A stretch of DNA of 64,000 nt from Pseudomonas cichorii. GTDB taxonomy: Bacteria > Pseudomonadota > Gammaproteobacteria > Pseudomonadales > Pseudomonadaceae. The position numbers and the translations under genes are program-made. Within the stretch, counting starts at the first letter, position 1. Each line of letters begins with the position of its first letter. The stretch is taken from the NCBI RefSeq assembly GCF_015471405.1, contig NZ_BLVZ01000003.1, positions 248,001-312,000 on the forward strand, read 5' to 3'. The notes beneath the pieces were generated by a model. The model ran no database searches, had not been told where the DNA came from, and saw only the letters and a program-made list of their open reading frames with translations. This document shows, one piece after another, positions 46,233 through 55,279 of this stretch.

Positions 46233-47607
46233 GGGCTGGCGTTCTTCAAGCAGCCGCCTGCTGGCGCTGTACAGTTTTCTGTTCGTGACCTGGAGCGGCA
46301 TTCTGCTGGGCGTGCTGTATTGGGAGGTTACGTCCTATCTGGGCAACCTCGCCCGCCATTCGCTGATGCAGCGCCAGCAGTTGTTTGCCCGCTTTGAAGG
46401 CCATGAACTGGTGGATGCGCTGGCCACCAGCATGACCTTCGACATGCGCTCCGTGGATGCCTACGGCCTGTTCGATGCCAATCTGCAACCGCTGGCCGGG
46501 CCGATCCGGCAAATCCCCCCGAGCCTGCCGCTCGATGGCAGCATCCATCAACTGAGCAATTGCGTCGAATCCAATGACCCGGAACTGCCTAGCGACAGTT
46601 GCGATGCCATCGCGACGGAAACTCCCGATGGCCGCTGGCTGGTACTGGTACGTGACAACGGTTCCTTGTTCGCTGTCTCGACCCTGATCCTCAAGGCCCT
46701 GCTGTGGGGCATTTCCCTGACCATCATCCCCGGCGTGGCCGGCTGGCATTTACTGCGCCGCCGCCCTTTGCGCCGCATCCGCGCCATACAGGCCAGCGCG
46801 GAGTCGATCATTGCCGGCGACATGTCGGGACGCCTGCCGGTGTCCAACAAACGTGACGAACTGGACATGCTGGCAGTAATCGTCAACGCCATGCTCGACC
46901 GCATCGAAAAACTGATGAACGAGGTCAAGGGCGTCTGCGACAACATCGCCCATGACTTGCGCACCCCGCTGACCCGCATGCGCGCCCAGCTTTACCGCAT
47001 CCAGCAGCAATCGGCGGACGATTCACCGCAAGCGGCTCAGATGGCGCAGGTAATTGCCGAAGCCGATACGCTGATGGCGCGTTTTCGCGGACTTTTACGT
47101 ATTTCGGAAATAGAGGATCACCAAAGACGTTCGGCATTCGTTGAGCTGGATCTGCGTCCGCTCTTGCAGGAACTTCACGACTTTTACCTGCCACTTGCCG
47201 AAGAAGACGAGGTGTTACTGATTCTGCAACTCAATGAGCCATTACCGACGCTGGTCGGTGATCGGGCCTTGCTGTTTGAAGCTCTGGCCAACTTGCTGAG
47301 CAATGCAATCAAGTTCACACCGCCCGGCGGCACTGTCCTGATCAGCGCCTACAGCAAAGGCGTCGGCAACAGCCCTTGTATCGAGGTTCAGGACTCCGGC
47401 CCGGGTATCCCGCCCTCTGAACGTGAAGCGGTCTTCCAGCGCTTCTATCGTTGCGAAGACAACAACCAGCAAGGCGGCTTCGGCCTTGGCCTGTCGGTGG
47501 TTGCCGCCATCGTCAACCTGCACGGCTTCAACTTGCAGATCGGCACAAGCCAGTACGGAGGAGCCAGCATCGTACTGGAGTGCCAACACGTTAATACCCT
47601 GGTATAA
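46210..47607 (+). CDS. Sensor histidine kinase
   Basis: A 465-residue sensor kinase partner of the preceding regulator. TM1 (about 18-40), periplasmic sensor of ~115 residues containing two Cys, TM2 (about 157-180), HAMP, the phosphoacceptor His248 in IAHDLRTPLTR and an ATPase domain with N-box LANLLSNAIKF, DSGPGIP and GFGLGLSVV. The periplasmic domain is not one I recognise. Translation overlaps the regulator's end, indicating coupling. Confidence 0.92.
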   Translation: MSLPNPSKGWRSSSSRLLALYSFLFVTWSGILLGVLYWEVTSYLGNLARHSLMQRQQLFARFEGHELVDALATSMTFDMRSVDAYGLFDANLQPLAGPIRQIPPSLPLDGSIHQLSNCVESNDPELPSDSCDAIATETPDGRWLVLVRDNGSLFAVSTLILKALLWGISLTIIPGVAGWHLLRRRPLRRIRAIQASAESIIAGDMSGRLPVSNKRDELDMLAVIVNAMLDRIEKLMNEVKGVCDNIAHDLRTPLTRMRAQLYRIQQQSADDSPQAAQMAQVIAEADTLMARFRGLLRISEIEDHQRRSAFVELDLRPLLQELHDFYLPLAEEDEVLLILQLNEPLPTLVGDRALLFEALANLLSNAIKFTPPGGTVLISAYSKGVGNSPCIEVQDSGPGIPPSEREAVFQRFYRCEDNNQQGGFGLGLSVVAAIVNLHGFNLQIGTSQYGGASIVLECQHVNTLV

Positions 47608-48101
47608 AGCAGGGCCTTCCCTCTATAAAAGCCGTACCGTGCCTGCATTTTGACGAAGATAAAGGCTCTAACCCGCGGCTAAAGACACTTCGCTGTAAAT
47701 CTGGCGCACGCTGGCAAGCGCTAATTTGTAACAAATAATTTCAAAAAGTGACTTTGTTGGACCGATTCAGCAAGCACAAGTTCCACCCCATAGATGAGTT
47801 TTTCACGCTCGATAAGCTGCTTTTCACCGAATAATATCCCTTTGACATCACTCCCCGTGCTTCGTCCCTGAAAAGGGGGACCACAGCGCATTGACATTTT
47901 TATGGCGTCATCCACTTGTCGTTCTGGTGTGCTGTGCGTTATCAATAGCCACCGTGATTCACGTTCTTACCACACCGCACTACATAACAATAAAAACTCA
48001 ATGGATTTCGCCACTAACCAGGCGAGGCTTTGGCATGGCCGCTAGAGCAGAGAAAACCGTATCAATTAGTAGGATCGACTTAGCCTGGGAGGCTTCTATT
48101 T
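47608..48101. other. Intergenic region before rhlA
   Basis: About 490 bp. On the minus strand 47721-47945 is an open frame whose second half (GILFGEKQLIEREKLIYGVEL) faintly resembles the start of an EAL-type phosphodiesterase, but it has no good ribosome site. A plus-strand frame at 47891-48199 overlaps rhlA and is judged spurious. The region should hold the rhlA promoter; a TTGACA occurs at 47891-47896, but no convincing -10 partner was found. Confidence 0.5.
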
Positions 48102-48971
48102 ATGGGCGCGCAATCAAAGATCGTAAGCGTTGGAGAGTTCAAGCTCTACACCGAAACCTATTGGAAAAGCAGTGCTGCAAAGACCATTCTGCTGATTAAT
48201 GGTGCACTGTCCACCACCGGTTCTTTTGGCCAGACGGTCAAGTATCTACAACCGCACTACAACCTCGTTTTATTCGACCTGCCGTTTGCAGGGCAGTCCC
48301 GTGAGCACAACCGCGACGACCTGATCGTGACCAAGGAAGATGAGGTCAAGATCCTTCTTCAGCTCATCGATCGTTTCCAGGTCAATTACCTGCTTTCGGT
48401 TTCCTGGGGCGGTGTATCGGCGCTGCTGGCACTGGCCGAATCGCCACCGACTGTAGAAAAGGCGCTCATTTCCTCCTTCTCCCCGGTGCTGAACGAGCCA
48501 ATGCTCGACTACATCGACAAGGCACAGATCTATCTGGCTGCCCGCGAAAAACGGAAAATCGGCTCCCTGCTCAACGATACCGTTGGCAAGTACCTGCCGC
48601 GCCTGTTCAAGCTTTATAACTACAAGCACCTGATCAGCCTTGCCGAGCACGAATACAAGCAGATCGACTTCCATATCAGCCAGATCCGCAAACTGAGCGC
48701 CAGCAACTATGTCGAGCGCTTTTCCTCGATCAAGATCCCGGTGCTGTTCATCAACGGCGACAAAGATGAATACACCACGGTCGAAGATGCCCGTAGTTTT
48801 TCAAACTACATCGCCCAGAGCAGCTTCAAGGTAGTCCCCGATACCGGGCACTTCCTGGACCTGGAGAGCAAGGCAGCCTGGCTGGCATCGCAAAAGAACG
48901 TGCTGGAGTTTTTCGGCACCGAGGAAACCAGCAGCCAGCACGTATGGCCTGACGCAACCGCTATTGCCTGA
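48102..48971 (+). CDS. rhlA: RhlA, 3-(3-hydroxyalkanoyloxy)alkanoate synthase
   Basis: A 289-residue alpha/beta hydrolase-fold acyltransferase matching P. aeruginosa RhlA throughout: NGALSTTGSF, LFDLPFAGQSREHN, SVSWGG with nucleophile Ser101, LLNDTVGKYLP, FINGDKDEYTTVEDAR and TGHFLDLESK. RhlA joins two 3-hydroxyacyl-ACP units to give HAA, the lipid part of rhamnolipids and a wetting agent for swarming. GGAGG lies 8 bases before the ATG. No rhlB or rhlC is next to it, so HAA itself is the expected product. Efflux genes follow 49 bp downstream. Confidence 0.93.
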   Translation: MGAQSKIVSVGEFKLYTETYWKSSAAKTILLINGALSTTGSFGQTVKYLQPHYNLVLFDLPFAGQSREHNRDDLIVTKEDEVKILLQLIDRFQVNYLLSVSWGGVSALLALAESPPTVEKALISSFSPVLNEPMLDYIDKAQIYLAAREKRKIGSLLNDTVGKYLPRLFKLYNYKHLISLAEHEYKQIDFHISQIRKLSASNYVERFSSIKIPVLFINGDKDEYTTVEDARSFSNYIAQSSFKVVPDTGHFLDLESKAAWLASQKNVLEFFGTEETSSQHVWPDATAIA

Positions 48972-49002
48972 AACACCCGTGAAACGGTGATTCACCGGTG
49001 TT
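48972..49002 (+). repeat. Hairpin between rhlA and the efflux genes
   Basis: An 11-position stem with one mismatch and a 7-base loop, directly after the rhlA stop. There is no U-tract, so it is more likely a partial attenuator or mRNA-stability element than a terminator; rhlA and the pump genes could still be cotranscribed. Confidence 0.5.
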
Positions 49003-49020
49003 GGCTTATTCCACAAGGCA

Positions 49021-50235
49021 GTGGCTGTGTTGTTGATGACTATTAACCCTGAAACTCTTTTACGTTCGTTTTGCCGTGTTACCGGAAAAATCCGACCTTC
49101 GCACCACAGACCGTTTCTGAGCCGGCCCTGGCTGACCCTGGGGCTTCACTGTGTTCTGGCGCTCTCGATCAGTGCTTGTTCTGCCGGGAAACCTGCGGAA
49201 AAAGCACGGGTCCGGGTGGCGGTCCAGCAAGTGGCATCCAGTGATGTCGTGACCAGTGTCGTGCTCACAGGCGACATCCAGGCACGCAAAGTGACCGATC
49301 AGTCCTTTCGCGTGTCGGGCAAGCTTGTACAGCGGTTTGTGGATGTGGGGGATCGGGTGCGGGCCAATCAGGTATTAGCCAGACTGGACCCGCGTGAACA
49401 AAAGACCGACCTTGAGTCGGCAAATGCCGAAGTGGCAGCCCGGGAATCACGGTTGCGCCTTGCACAAAACAACTATCAGCGTCAGCAGACATTACTGCCC
49501 AAAGGTTATACCAATCTCAGTGAATACCAGCAGGCACTCTCCGCTCTGGAGAGTGCCCGCGGGGACCTGGCTTCGTTGAAAGCCCGTCAGGCCAATGCCC
49601 GTGATCAGGTCGGTTATACCGAACTGGTTGCGGTGGCCGATGGGGTCATCACCGCTCGCCACGCAGAAGAAGGCCAGGTGGTACAGGCCGCTACGCCCAT
49701 TTTCAGCCTTGCCCACGATGGCGAACGTGAAGCGGTATTTGCCGCTTATGAGTCTTTACTGAGTTCCGACCAGCCTGGCGGTGCCGTGCTGGTCAGGACT
49801 CTAGGCCTGCCCGATATCGAAGTGCCTGGCAAGATCCGTGAAATCACCCCCATCGTATCCGCATCCAGCGGTACGTTGAGGGTGCGGGTTTCCCTGCCGG
49901 ACACCTCTCCAACGCTGGCGCTGGGAACCGTCGTCAGTGCCCGACTTCTTACCCATTCGCAACGGGCCTTCGCCCTTCCATGGTCCGCCTTGAGTCGTAT
50001 CCACGGGCAGCCTGCCGTCTGGCTGCTGGACGACAAGTCACAGGTCAGGCTGGCCAGGGTGCAGGTGATGCGTTACGAACAAGGGCAGGTTGTCATCGCC
50101 TCCGGTTTATCGGATGGCGACAGGGTGGTTTCCAGAGGTGCTCAGTTCCTCTATCCCGGGCAAAAAGTCGATGTCGTTGAACACACAACCGACAGCGCAT
50201 CGACCGCCGCCGTGTCATCGGAAAACACGCTATGA
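49021..50235 (+). CDS. triA: RND efflux periplasmic adaptor (TriA-like)
   Basis: A lipoprotein of about 404 residues of the membrane-fusion-protein family. The lipobox ISAC places the acylated Cys at about residue 53 (48 if the ATG at 49036 is used). The biotinyl-lipoyl halves, the coiled-coil hairpin (about 120-200) and the beta-barrel follow in the usual order. Starts at GTG 49021, GTG 49027 or ATG 49036 are all possible; the ribosome site AAGG fits 49027 best. Its stop overlaps the next gene (ATGA). Two adaptors plus one pump is the layout of TriABC of P. aeruginosa. Confidence 0.82.
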   Translation: MAVLLMTINPETLLRSFCRVTGKIRPSHHRPFLSRPWLTLGLHCVLALSISACSAGKPAEKARVRVAVQQVASSDVVTSVVLTGDIQARKVTDQSFRVSGKLVQRFVDVGDRVRANQVLARLDPREQKTDLESANAEVAARESRLRLAQNNYQRQQTLLPKGYTNLSEYQQALSALESARGDLASLKARQANARDQVGYTELVAVADGVITARHAEEGQVVQAATPIFSLAHDGEREAVFAAYESLLSSDQPGGAVLVRTLGLPDIEVPGKIREITPIVSASSGTLRVRVSLPDTSPTLALGTVVSARLLTHSQRAFALPWSALSRIHGQPAVWLLDDKSQVRLARVQVMRYEQGQVVIASGLSDGDRVVSRGAQFLYPGQKVDVVEHTTDSASTAAVSSENTL

Positions 50236-51323
50236 GTCTGACCGTAAAGACCTGCATACAGCTGTGGCTGTTTTGCGTGCTGATCATGTTTCTGGCGGGC
50301 TGTCGTGACAAGCCGGTTCGCGAGTTCATCGAGCGGCCTGTGCTGTTCACCGAGATCGTCGATCAGCGTAACGACTTGCATGGACGTTTCGCAGGCAGCA
50401 TCCAGCCGCAATACGAAGTGGCTCTGGGGTTTCGTGTCGCCGGGCGCATCGCCAGCAGACACGCCGAAACCGGCCAGTTGGTGCGCAAGGGTGACCTGCT
50501 GGCCACGCTTGAGCCCAGCGATCAGCAGAACCGTTTACGTGCGCAACAGGCAGAGCTGAGCAAGGCCCAGGCCTCGTGGCAACAGATCCGCGATGAGCAG
50601 TTGCGCTACCAGCAACTGTTCGAGCGGGGTGTGGGCTCGCAAGCGCGTCTGGACCGGCTGAGCAGCGATTTGCGCAGCCAGGAAGCCATCCTGCATCAGG
50701 CACGGATTGCCTCAGAGCAGGCCAGCGACCAACTTTCCTACACGCGCCTGCTGGCCGAGTTCGACGGCGTCGTCACCGACTGGCATGCCGAAGTCGGCCA
50801 GGTGATGGTCACCGGTCATTCCGTCGTCAGCCTGGCGCGTCCGGAAAGCCGCGAAGCCGTGGTGGACCTGCCAGTGGATCTGGCAACGAATCTGGATCAG
50901 GACATGCAGATCAAGGTGGTTTCCCAGCTGAACGAACAGGTGTTCGTCAGCGCTCAGGTTCGCCAGTTATCCCCGCAGATCGATGCCGCCACCCGCACCC
51001 AGCGTGTACGCCTGACCTTGCAGCAGATTCCGGACAGTTTCCGTCTGGGTTCGACAGTCAGCGTAGAAATCAGCAGCAACGTGCCCGCCTTCCGCGAACT
51101 GCCCGATACCGCACTGCAAGAACACAACGGTCAGGCGCAGGTATGGGTCATTGACCCGCAGACTGCAACCCTGAACCCGCGCACCGTGCAGGTACTGACA
51201 CGTCATGGCTCTTCTGTGCGTGTCAGCGGCGAATTGCATGACGGCGACAAAGTGGTGATCGCTGGTGTGAACAGCCTGAGGCCTGGGCAGAAAATCCGTG
51301 TCGAACGAGAGGTCAGTTTGTGA
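50232..51323 (+). CDS. triB: RND efflux periplasmic adaptor (TriB-like)
   Basis: A second, distinct adaptor of 363 residues with lipobox LAGC (acylated Cys24). The lipoyl domain (GFRVAGRIASRHAETGQLVRKGDLLATL), hairpin and beta-barrel are recognisable. It overlaps triA by 4 bp and triC by 4 bp. In TriABC both adaptors are needed for function and recruit the OpmH outer-membrane channel, which is encoded elsewhere; no outer-membrane factor is present here either. Confidence 0.85.
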   Translation: MSLTVKTCIQLWLFCVLIMFLAGCRDKPVREFIERPVLFTEIVDQRNDLHGRFAGSIQPQYEVALGFRVAGRIASRHAETGQLVRKGDLLATLEPSDQQNRLRAQQAELSKAQASWQQIRDEQLRYQQLFERGVGSQARLDRLSSDLRSQEAILHQARIASEQASDQLSYTRLLAEFDGVVTDWHAEVGQVMVTGHSVVSLARPESREAVVDLPVDLATNLDQDMQIKVVSQLNEQVFVSAQVRQLSPQIDAATRTQRVRLTLQQIPDSFRLGSTVSVEISSNVPAFRELPDTALQEHNGQAQVWVIDPQTATLNPRTVQVLTRHGSSVRVSGELHDGDKVVIAGVNSLRPGQKIRVEREVSL

Positions 51324-54300
51324 GAGAGCGCTTCAATCTGTCTGCCTGGGGCCTCAAGCATCGCACACTGGTCTGGTACATGATGTTCGTTTCCCTCTTG
51401 ATGGGAAGCATGTCGTTTTTCAATCTGGGCCGTGAGGAAGATCCGTCTTTCGCCATCAAGACCATGGTCATTCAGGCCCGCTGGCCAGGCGCGACCCTGC
51501 CCGACACTTTGCAGCAGGTGACCGACCGCCTGGAAAAGAAACTCGAAGAAATCGATGCACTGGACTACGTGCGCAGCTACACGCTGGCAGGCGAATCGAC
51601 GATCTTCGTGTTCCTCAAGAGTGAAACCCGCAGCGCCGACATTCCTGCCGCCTGGTATCAGGTGCGCAAGAAAATCATGGACGTTCGCGGCGAACTGCCC
51701 AGCGGTATCCAAGGGCCGGCCTTCAACGACGAATTCGGCGACGTGTTCGGCAGCATTTATGCCTTTACTGCCGATGGCCTGTCGTTCCGTCAGTTGCGCG
51801 ACTATGTCGAGCAGGTTCGAGCGGATATCCGCAGCGTGCCGAACCTGGGCAAGATCGAACTGCTCGGCGCCCAGCGCGAAGTCATCTATCTGAACTTCTC
51901 GATACGCAAGCTGGCCGCGCTGGGCATCGACCAGCGTCAGGTACTACAGAGCCTGCAAGCGCAGAACTCGGTCACACCTGCCGGCGTCATGGAAGCCGGC
52001 CCCGAACGTATCGCCGTGCGTACCAGCGGCCAGTTCACCAACGAGCAGGACCTGCTGGCGGTGAACCTGCGCTTTGGCGACCGCTTCTTTCGCCTGAGCG
52101 ATCTGGCGACGGTGGAGCGTCGCTATGCAGACCCGCCCTCCTCGCTTTTCCGCTTCAACGGCCAGCCTGCCATCGGGCTGGCAGTGGCGATGAAGCAAGG
52201 CGGCAATATTCAGGAGTTCGGCAACCGCCTGCAGCAGCGTATCGATGAACTGACCGGCGAACTGCCGCTGGGTATCGATGTGCATCTGGTGTCCAGCCAG
52301 GCCGATGTGGTCGACAAGGCCATCGGCGGTTTCACCCGCGCATTGTTCGAGGCGATCCTGATCGTGCTGGTGGTGAGCTTCATCAGCCTGGGTATCCGCG
52401 CGGGCCTGGTGGTGGCCTGTTCGATTCCACTGGTACTGGCGCTGGTGTTTGTCTTCATGGAATACAGCGGCATCACCATGCAGCGCATTTCACTCGGGGC
52501 CTTGATCATTGCCCTGGGGCTGCTGGTGGATGACGCGATGATCACCGTGGAGATGATGGTCACCCGGCTTGAAGGCGGAGACTCCTTGCAGCAGGCCGCA
52601 ACCTTTGCCTACACCTCGACCGCCTTTCCGATGTTGACCGGCACATTGGTGACCGTCGCCGGTTTCGTACCCATTGGCCTGAACTCCAGTTCGGCGGGTG
52701 AATACGTCTTCACCATGTTTGCCGTGATTGCCGTTGCCCTGCTGCTGTCATGGCTGGTAGCGGTGTTGTTCGCGCCGCTGATCGGCATCTATATCCTGAA
52801 GAAACCCGAAGGCCATCAGGCACATGACAGTGCCTGGATGCGAGCCTTCCAGCGTGTGCTGCTGCAGGCTCTCAAGCATCGCTGGTGGGTGATCGGCATC
52901 ACGGCCGTGGCCTTTGTCGGGGCGCTGTTTGCGGGCAAGCTGCTGCAAAACCAGTTTTTCCCCGACTCCGATCGCCCGGAAATTCTGGTGGATATCTACA
53001 TGCCGCAGAACGGCTCGATCGAAGGCACACGCCAGACCATGGACCGCTTCGAGGCCACACTCAAGGACGATCCGGACATCCTGCGCTGGAGTTCCTATGT
53101 GGGTAAAGGTGCCGTGCGTTTCTATCTGCCGCTGGACCAGCAGTTGAACAACCCTTTCTATGGGCAACTGGTGATTGTCAGCCGTGGCGGCGAAGGCCGT
53201 GACCGCCTGATCGAACGTCTGCGCCAACGCTTTCGCGATGACTTTGTCGGCGTGGGCGGCTACGTCCAGCTCCTGAACATGGGGCCGCCCGTGGGCTGGC
53301 CGGTGCAATACCGGGTCAGCGGCCCGGACATCGAGCAGGTTCGCAGCAACGCCATGGCCCTGGCTGCCATTCTGGATGCCAACCCCAATATCGGGCAGGT
53401 CATCTATGACTGGAACGAACCGGGCAAGGTACTCAAGATCCATATCGCCCAGGACAAGGTGCGTCAGTTCGGCCTGTCATCCGAAGACGTCGCGCAGATC
53501 CTCAATAGCCTGGTCACGGGCACCAGCATCACTCAGGTGCGGGATGACACTTACCTGATCGACCTGATCGGCCGTGCCGAAGATCAGGAGCGCAGTTCGC
53601 TGCAAACCCTGAGCAGCCTGCAGATCCCGACACCCAACGGTGCCACAGTACCACTGATGGCGTTTGCCACCTTGAGTTACGAACAGGAGCAGCCGCTGGT
53701 CTGGCGTCGTGATCGCCTGCCGACCATCACGCTGAAGGCCAACGTCATCGGGCATCTGCAACCGGCGGCGCTGGTCAAGCAGTTGCAGCCGCAGGTCAAG
53801 GCATTCACCGATGCGCTGCCGGTACGCTACTCCGTAGCCACCGGTGGCGCGGTAGAAGCCAGCGCCCGTTCACAAGGGCCGATCCTCAAAGTGGTGCCGC
53901 TGATGCTGTTACTGGTCGCAACCTTTCTGATGATCCAGCTGCATAGCGTGAAAAAACTGCTGCTGGTGGTCAGTGTCGTGCCGCTGGGCCTGATCGGCGT
54001 GGTCGCCGCGCTACTGTTGACGGGGTATCCGCTGGGCTTTGTGGCCATTCTCGGGATATTGGCGCTGATCGGCATCATCATCCGCAACTCGGTGATTCTG
54101 GTGACGCAAATCGATGAGTTCATGGCAGCGGGTGAAGATGCCTGGAATGCGGTGGTCAAGGCCACCGAGCACCGCTGCCGACCGATTCTGTTGACTGCCG
54201 CTGCGGCCAGCCTGGGGATGATCCCCATTGCCCGTGAGGTTTTCTGGGGACCGATGGCCTACGCCATGATTGGAGGGATTGCGATAGCCACGGTGTTGAC

Positions 54301-54361
54301 GCTGTTCTTCCTGCCAGCCTTGTACATGGTCTGCTACCGGATCCAGGCACCCAAAGGCTGA
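51320..54361 (+). CDS. triC: RND efflux transporter (TriC-like)
   Basis: A 1013-residue RND pump, near the length of TriC. Twelve transmembrane segments and two large periplasmic loops are seen; TM4 holds the proton-relay Asp pair in GLLVDDAMITVEMM. The start is GTG with GAGAGG 7 bases upstream, overlapping triB. TriABC exports triclosan and detergents. Placement after rhlA raises the possibility that the natural substrate is HAA or another amphiphile (inference). The gene is convergent with the amidohydrolase (17 bp apart). Confidence 0.9.
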   Translation: MRERFNLSAWGLKHRTLVWYMMFVSLLMGSMSFFNLGREEDPSFAIKTMVIQARWPGATLPDTLQQVTDRLEKKLEEIDALDYVRSYTLAGESTIFVFLKSETRSADIPAAWYQVRKKIMDVRGELPSGIQGPAFNDEFGDVFGSIYAFTADGLSFRQLRDYVEQVRADIRSVPNLGKIELLGAQREVIYLNFSIRKLAALGIDQRQVLQSLQAQNSVTPAGVMEAGPERIAVRTSGQFTNEQDLLAVNLRFGDRFFRLSDLATVERRYADPPSSLFRFNGQPAIGLAVAMKQGGNIQEFGNRLQQRIDELTGELPLGIDVHLVSSQADVVDKAIGGFTRALFEAILIVLVVSFISLGIRAGLVVACSIPLVLALVFVFMEYSGITMQRISLGALIIALGLLVDDAMITVEMMVTRLEGGDSLQQAATFAYTSTAFPMLTGTLVTVAGFVPIGLNSSSAGEYVFTMFAVIAVALLLSWLVAVLFAPLIGIYILKKPEGHQAHDSAWMRAFQRVLLQALKHRWWVIGITAVAFVGALFAGKLLQNQFFPDSDRPEILVDIYMPQNGSIEGTRQTMDRFEATLKDDPDILRWSSYVGKGAVRFYLPLDQQLNNPFYGQLVIVSRGGEGRDRLIERLRQRFRDDFVGVGGYVQLLNMGPPVGWPVQYRVSGPDIEQVRSNAMALAAILDANPNIGQVIYDWNEPGKVLKIHIAQDKVRQFGLSSEDVAQILNSLVTGTSITQVRDDTYLIDLIGRAEDQERSSLQTLSSLQIPTPNGATVPLMAFATLSYEQEQPLVWRRDRLPTITLKANVIGHLQPAALVKQLQPQVKAFTDALPVRYSVATGGAVEASARSQGPILKVVPLMLLLVATFLMIQLHSVKKLLLVVSVVPLGLIGVVAALLLTGYPLGFVAILGILALIGIIIRNSVILVTQIDEFMAAGEDAWNAVVKATEHRCRPILLTAAAASLGMIPIAREVFWGPMAYAMIGGIAIATVLTLFFLPALYMVCYRIQAPKG

Positions 54362-54377
54362 TAGGAAAACTCTCGGC

Positions 54378-55232
54378 TCAGAGCTCGACCGTGGAGAAAT
54401 CGAACAACGCCTGCGCGGCCTCGACCAGCATGCTCTGCTTGATCGGGGCCGGGCAGTCGAGGCTGCGGAACTGCTCGACCACTGTTGCGTAACTGACGTG
54501 ATGCTCATGCTGGGTATGCGGCCAGTCGCTGCCCCACACCAGACGACGTGCGCCGAAAGCCTGAATCAGCAAAGGCAACGCGGCATTGGCGAAGTCCATG
54601 TTCTGCTCATCATTGCCGCCCAGACGATAGATGGCAGAAACCTTCATCCAGATCTGCCCGCTCAGGCCCAGCTCCAGCAAGGCCTGAAAGGCCGGATCAT
54701 CGACACCCAGACGCGCATCGGGCCGGCCGAAATGATCGACCACGATCTTGCAGCCAAACGGCAGCAGATCGCGGATCAGCCCCGGAAGATCGGCCACATG
54801 GCGATGCAACTCAATATGCCATCCCAGTGCCCAGACATTCTTGAACAGATCTCGCCAGCCAGGCTCGCTGAAATCCGGCAGAGGCTTGCCCATCAGGTTC
54901 AGACGAATACCGACAACACCCTGATCGCTCATGCGCTGTAACGCTGAACGGCTGATTGTGTTGTCCACCACCGCAACACCGCGCAGTTGTCCCGGCGCAT
55001 GGGCAATGGCATCCAGCAGGTATTGATTGTCAGTGCCCAGAAAACTGGGCTGCACCAGCACACCATGGCTCAGGCCATGCTCACGCAAGTGCGTCAGATA
55101 AGACTGCAGAGTGGCTTCGTAATCGGGGGTATAACGTCGACCCGAAGTCAGGCTCAAGCCGCTGCCGAAGACATGGGCATGGCCGTCGATACCGAGAATC
55201 GGCGAAGTACAGGGGTCAGTCATGGAACTCAT
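54378..55232 (-). CDS. Amidohydrolase family 2 (lactonase-like) protein
   Basis: A 284-residue TIM-barrel hydrolase of the amidohydrolase-2 family (PF04909). Metal and catalytic segments: DGHAHVF, LHRHVADLP, DHFGRPDARLG and GSDWPHTQ. It resembles 4-sulfomuconolactone and 2-pyrone-4,6-dicarboxylate hydrolases, so a lactone of an organic acid is a reasonable substrate. The start is 55232 or 55223, neither with a clear ribosome site. It is the last gene of a GntR-MFS-hydrolase operon and so probably acts on what the MFS imports. Confidence 0.82.
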   Translation of the reverse strand: MSSMTDPCTSPILGIDGHAHVFGSGLSLTSGRRYTPDYEATLQSYLTHLREHGLSHGVLVQPSFLGTDNQYLLDAIAHAPGQLRGVAVVDNTISRSALQRMSDQGVVGIRLNLMGKPLPDFSEPGWRDLFKNVWALGWHIELHRHVADLPGLIRDLLPFGCKIVVDHFGRPDARLGVDDPAFQALLELGLSGQIWMKVSAIYRLGGNDEQNMDFANAALPLLIQAFGARRLVWGSDWPHTQHEHHVSYATVVEQFRSLDCPAPIKQSMLVEAAQALFDFSTVEL

Positions 55233-55279
55233 CTACGAAGTGAGCGCGGTGCCGTGACACCGCGCAGATAATGGCCAGA

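Noticed and set aside
47891..48199. Plus-strand frame of 102 codons with a hydrophobic N-terminus upstream of rhlA
   Set aside because: It overlaps the start of rhlA by about 100 bp in another frame, has no ribosome site, and its second half is basic and low in structure.
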